This document shows, piece by piece, positions 61,166-64,000 of a stretch of 64,000 bases of DNA. A model generated the notes under the pieces. The model worked only from the letters and a program-made list of their open reading frames with translations. It was not told where the DNA came from and did no database searches. The first letter of the stretch is position 1. Every line of letters begins with the position of its first letter. The position numbers and the translations under genes are program-made. The stretch lies in NCBI RefSeq assembly GCF_035917995.1, contig NZ_CP109131.1, positions 1,426,001 through 1,490,000 of the forward strand, read 5' to 3'. This DNA comes from Streptosporangium sp. NBC_01755 (GTDB lineage: Bacteria; Actinomycetota; Actinomycetes; Streptosporangiales; Streptosporangiaceae).

Positions 61166-64000
61166 CGGGCGACCTCAAGGTTGTACGTTGCCTGGTAAAG
61201 GCGAGTAGCGGCGGATTCATCCGGTATGCCGGCACTGTCGAGAGCCTGGATGTAACGCGCCGTCTCGTCGTCGAAGAGCATGCCGATCCGGGCGCGGAGA
61301 TCGCTCCGGGCCTTCACCCCGATGTTGCGCAGCGACTCAGCGCCGAGCAGTGCGTGTACCAGCCGTTGCGGCAGCGCGCCGGCGCCGTTCCGTACCTCCG
61401 AGGAGCCGTAACCGAGCAGCCCGATGGTCAGGATCAGTGCCAGGGACTCGACGTCGAACGAGATCACCCTGGCCACCGATCGCTTGGTCACACCCTCGGT
61501 GCGGATCAGCTCGATGATGTGCTCCTGCCAGGCCGCGACGGTCCTGCCGGCCCTGCGTGGAAGATTGTCGGACGCGCGACCGAGATCGGAGGCCACCGCC
61601 AGGACCCCCTGCGAGCCCGGACGGTTCGACCAACGCGAGGCGGCCTCCTCCGCGGCCCGTTGCGCCGCGGAGACGACCACCGACTCCAATCCCGTCCGCA
61701 GCGCGGATTTCAGCGCGCTGAGCCGCTCGGGTGCCTGATGGCTCGCCTTGCCCGCGAAGCGGCCGGGCTTGCGCAGGTGGAGGGTACGCATGAGATCGCC
61801 AGAACCGGCGAAGTCCTGCCAGCGGGCGAGAACCTCACCCCGGAGCAGCGAGCCGTCGCCGGTGCTCTCGTCGATCTCGACCAGCGCCTGGGCATAGGCG
61901 CTCTCCACGTCGGCGCGGAGATCCCTGCGGAAGGCGACCTGGATCTCCAGTTGCTTGGCCAGGGCGGGGACACGAGTGCGGAAGCTGTTCAGCACCCCGT
62001 CCAGGGTGGCCCGTACGGCCTGCTCTCGACGCCGCTCGTCAACCGACAACTCGGTCAGCCAGAGGCGCAGCTCGCTCACCTCGTGGTCGGGGAGCATGCC
62101 GTCGGTGACCTTGCCCTCGTTGACGACGAACCGGTCGACCTCTCCGAGACCGTACTCGGTGAGCATCCTGACGAAGTGCTTGGTGATCACCTCTCTGGAC
62201 TTGGACGGCACCCTGGAGAGCACGATGGCCAGCTTGGCCCCGCGTTCCTTGGCCAGGCGGAGCAGCCGCCAGGCCGGGGCGTCGGCGTAGCGGGCGGCGG
62301 TGGTGACGAAGATCCACAGATCGGCCACGTCGAGCATGCGGTGGGCGATCTCGTGGTGCTCCTCGACCACCGAGTCGATGTCGGGGGTGTCGAGCAGTGC
62401 CACGCCGGGAGGGAGGCGCTCGGTGGAGACGAGCACGAGGCCGCCGGAGGCCGCCTCGGGGTCGGGCTCGCTCAGCCGCCGGAGACTACCGAGCATGTCG
62501 CCCTTGGCGAACCACTCGTGGTCGTCGGGGTGGCAGGCCAGGACAGGCGTTCCGGTCGTCGGACGGCGCACGCCGGTCGCGCTGACCCTGGCGTTGGCCA
62601 GTGTGTTGAGGAGCGTGGACTTGCCCGCGCCGGTGGAGCCCGCGACCACGACGAGGGCGGGCGCGGTGCTCGTGTGGACGCGGGGGATCACGTAGTCGTC
62701 GAGCTGGGCCAGGATCTCACTCTGGACCCGCCTGGCCTCCTCGGCGCCGGGGATGTCCAGGCCGAAGCCGAGATCGGTGACACCGGCACGTACGGCGGTG
62801 AGCGCGCTGCTCAGGGCCTCGGAGACGGCGTCGGGAAGCGGCGTCTCCCGCGTCCGGTCGCCCGGCGACCCCGCGTCCTTCCCGCCTCCGGCCTTCCCGC
62901 TCCCGCCGTCCTCGTCGTTCTCGTCGTTCTCGTCCGCGTCGCCGGCCCCGTCCAGGACCTCGGCTCCGGCCTCGCCATCGCCATCGCCATGAGTCTCTTC
63001 ACCGTGAGCCTCGTCGCCATGAGTCTCTTCACCGTGAGCCTCGTCGCCATGAGTCTCTTCACCGTGAGCCTCATCGACATGAGTCTCGTCGCCATGAGTC
63101 TCGTCGCCGGTCTCGGCGGGCTCGCCATCACTTCGGGCCGCGCCACCGGTCCCACCGGTCTCGCTCTCCCGCGGAGTCCGCTCATCGATCTCAGCGGGCT
63201 CGGCGTCGCGCTGAGCCCCGTCGCCGGTCAGGGCCCGCTCTCCGACCTCGCCGCCATCCTCGGCTCCGCCGGCGCCCGGCATCCCGGCGTTGCTCTTCGC
63301 TCCGTTCTCCGACCCGTCGCGATGCCCCTCACGGGGCGCGTCCCCGGTCTCACCGTCATCCGTGAGGAGGACGACGACCTCGTCGGACTCGGCGTCCTTC
63401 TCGGGCTCCTTCTGCTTTTCCTGGGGTCTGCTCACCCGAAGGGGCGGAGCGGTGGCCTCGGCGCGTGGCCGCCCGTCCTCGGACCGGGGGGAAAAGCCGT
63501 CATTCGCCGTACGGGAGGAGATCCCGGCACCTTCCCCGGGGGCGGAACTCGAAGCACCACCCCCGAGATCACCGGCACGGGGAGCGCTCGGGGGAACGGG
63601 GGCACCTGGGCGAAAGAGCGCACCGGGACCGGCCTGGGGAACAGGAGCACCGGGAGAAGGTGCGACGGGGCCACCACCGGCACGGGGAACGCTCTGGAAA
63701 GCGGGGCCCGGACGGAAAATCGCACCGCGAGAACCGATGGCGGGATCGTCCCCGTGAGAAGCGCTCGCAAAACCCCCCTGGAAGGCGGGAGCACCCGGCC
63801 TCGGAGGGACACCGGGAGGAGCGGTGGCAGGGCCACCGCCACGCGAAGCATCGGGGGAAGGATGGGCGCCTTGCCCCGGGGCCGCCCCCGGCGGGGCGGG
63901 AGCGCTTCCACGGGGAGCACCCGGCGGGGCGGGAGCACCGCCACGGGGAGCCTTCTGGGGGGCGGGGGCACCGCCGCGGGAGGCTGCCGGGGAGGCGCTC
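61162..64000 (-). CDS. Dynamin-like GTPase, first of a pair, cut by the window edge
   Basis: The frame is open to the right edge, so the true start lies beyond position 64000. A GTG at 63435 is the first start codon inside the window, but the same frame upstream of it continues for 188 codons without stops (SASPAASRGGAPAPQKAPRG, GGASSSAPGEGAG) in a Pro/Gly/Ala-rich, low-complexity style. It then runs through an acidic, repeat-rich region with HGDEAHGEET units to a GTPase with VVVAGSTGAGKSTLLNTLAN (G1) and LLDTPDIDSVVEEH (G3), and a C-terminal region with LALILTIGLLGYGSS. The GTPase core starts only about 250 residues after the GTG, so a very long disordered N-terminus is a real feature. Confidence 0.8.
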   Translation of the reverse strand, partial: SASPAASRGGAPAPQKAPRGGAPAPPGAPRGSAPAPPGAAPGQGAHPSPDASRGGGPATAPPGVPPRPGAPAFQGGFASASHGDDPAIGSRGAIFRPGPAFQSVPRAGGGPVAPSPGAPVPQAGPGALFRPGAPVPPSAPRAGDLGGGASSSAPGEGAGISSRTANDGFSPRSEDGRPRAEATAPPLRVSRPQEKQKEPEKDAESDEVVVLLTDDGETGDAPREGHRDGSENGAKSNAGMPGAGGAEDGGEVGERALTGDGAQRDAEPAEIDERTPRESETGGTGGAARSDGEPAETGDETHGDETHVDEAHGEETHGDEAHGEETHGDEAHGEETHGDGDGEAGAEVLDGAGDADENDENDEDGGSGKAGGGKDAGSPGDRTRETPLPDAVSEALSSALTAVRAGVTDLGFGLDIPGAEEARRVQSEILAQLDDYVIPRVHTSTAPALVVVAGSTGAGKSTLLNTLANARVSATGVRRPTTGTPVLACHPDDHEWFAKGDMLGSLRRLSEPDPEAASGGLVLVSTERLPPGVALLDTPDIDSVVEEHHEIAHRMLDVADLWIFVTTAARYADAPAWRLLRLAKERGAKLAIVLSRVPSKSREVITKHFVRMLTEYGLGEVDRFVVNEGKVTDGMLPDHEVSELRLWLTELSVDERRREQAVRATLDGVLNSFRTRVPALAKQLEIQVAFRRDLRADVESAYAQALVEIDESTGDGSLLRGEVLARWQDFAGSGDLMRTLHLRKPGRFAGKASHQAPERLSALKSALRTGLESVVVSAAQRAAEEAASRWSNRPGSQGVLAVASDLGRASDNLPRRAGRTVAAWQEHIIELIRTEGVTKRSVARVISFDVESLALILTIGLLGYGSSEVRNGAGALPQRLVHALLGAESLRNIGVKARSDLRARIGMLFDDETARYIQALDSAGIPDESAATRLYQATYNLEVAR
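62982..63108. repeat. 30-bp in-frame repeats encoding His/Glu/Asp-rich peptide
   Basis: The unit CGCCATGAGTCTCTTCACCG (plus ten bases) is repeated about four times with variation and encodes HGDEAHGEET on the minus strand. It lies in the acidic linker before the GTPase domain of the first dynamin-like protein. Confidence 0.9.

Noticed and set aside
62982..63108. Possible CRISPR array
   Set aside because: Repeats are contiguous with no spacers and keep an open reading frame; no cas genes are in the window.

Overview
This is a high-GC window with strong third-position GC bias, frequent GTG/TTG starts and ATGA/GTGA gene overlaps. It carries actinobacterial families such as Eis-type acetyltransferase, DUF5130, a WYL protein, GlbO, a mycothiol-system DsbA-like protein and an actinobacterial [NiFe]-hydrogenase. 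The gene content fits a filamentous actinomycete. Streptosporangiales is my best guess, but that is inference and no rRNA gene is present to confirm it.

Layout. 0.1-8.2 kb: HD phosphohydrolase, DeoR regulator, a galT remnant, a c-di-AMP-riboswitch-controlled secreted protein, an OmpA-like protein, and decayed AfsR-like and Ser/Thr kinase genes. 8.2-29.4 kb: mostly housekeeping genes (MarR regulator, site-2 protease, response regulator, PP2C phosphatase, Eis acetyltransferase, rpiB, def, aldehyde dehydrogenase, DsbA-like oxidoreductase, pepN, a Pycsar-effector-like membrane protein, amidase, NERD protein, ilvD, WYL protein, HNH nuclease). 29.7-31.8 kb: prolyl oligopeptidase. 31.9-46.0 kb: a complete-looking uptake hydrogenase locus. 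46.2-64 kb: purU, NUDIX, an XRE/TPR regulator with a divergent small gene, MscS channel, glbO, GH13 glucosidase, thioesterase, ettA, GGDEF cyclase, SSB and a dynamin-like GTPase pair that runs off the right edge.

The hydrogenase locus is the centrepiece. Divergent from hypF runs one compact operon: a SIS-domain protein, a HypC-like protein, a second SIS-domain protein, hydrogenase small and large subunits of the actinobacterial high-affinity type (group 1h, formerly group 5), a NifU-like scaffold, DUF5947, DUF6084, a 500-residue accessory protein, the endopeptidase, a 34-residue membrane peptide, and hypA, hypC, hypD and hypE. HypF, HypE, HypC and HypD make and insert the Fe(CN)2CO group. HypA would deliver nickel, and the protease would trim the large subunit. 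No hypB is present in the window, while both SIS proteins and HypF carry histidine-rich inserts. That raises a testable alternative nickel-handling hypothesis. An enzyme of this class would scavenge atmospheric H2 during starvation or sporulation.

From memory, rpiB, the Rv2466c-like protein, pepN, the HNH nuclease, glbO, the GH13 glucosidase, the thioesterase, ettA and ssb lie in the same order as in the Mycobacterium tuberculosis Rv2465c-Rv2478c region. The hydrogenase locus then looks like an insertion into an old conserved backbone. A second theme is tandem repeats, often in multiples of three bases, inside or at the ends of genes (AfsR-like fusion, HypF, HypE, SIS1, the dynamin-like protein, GH13 3' end).
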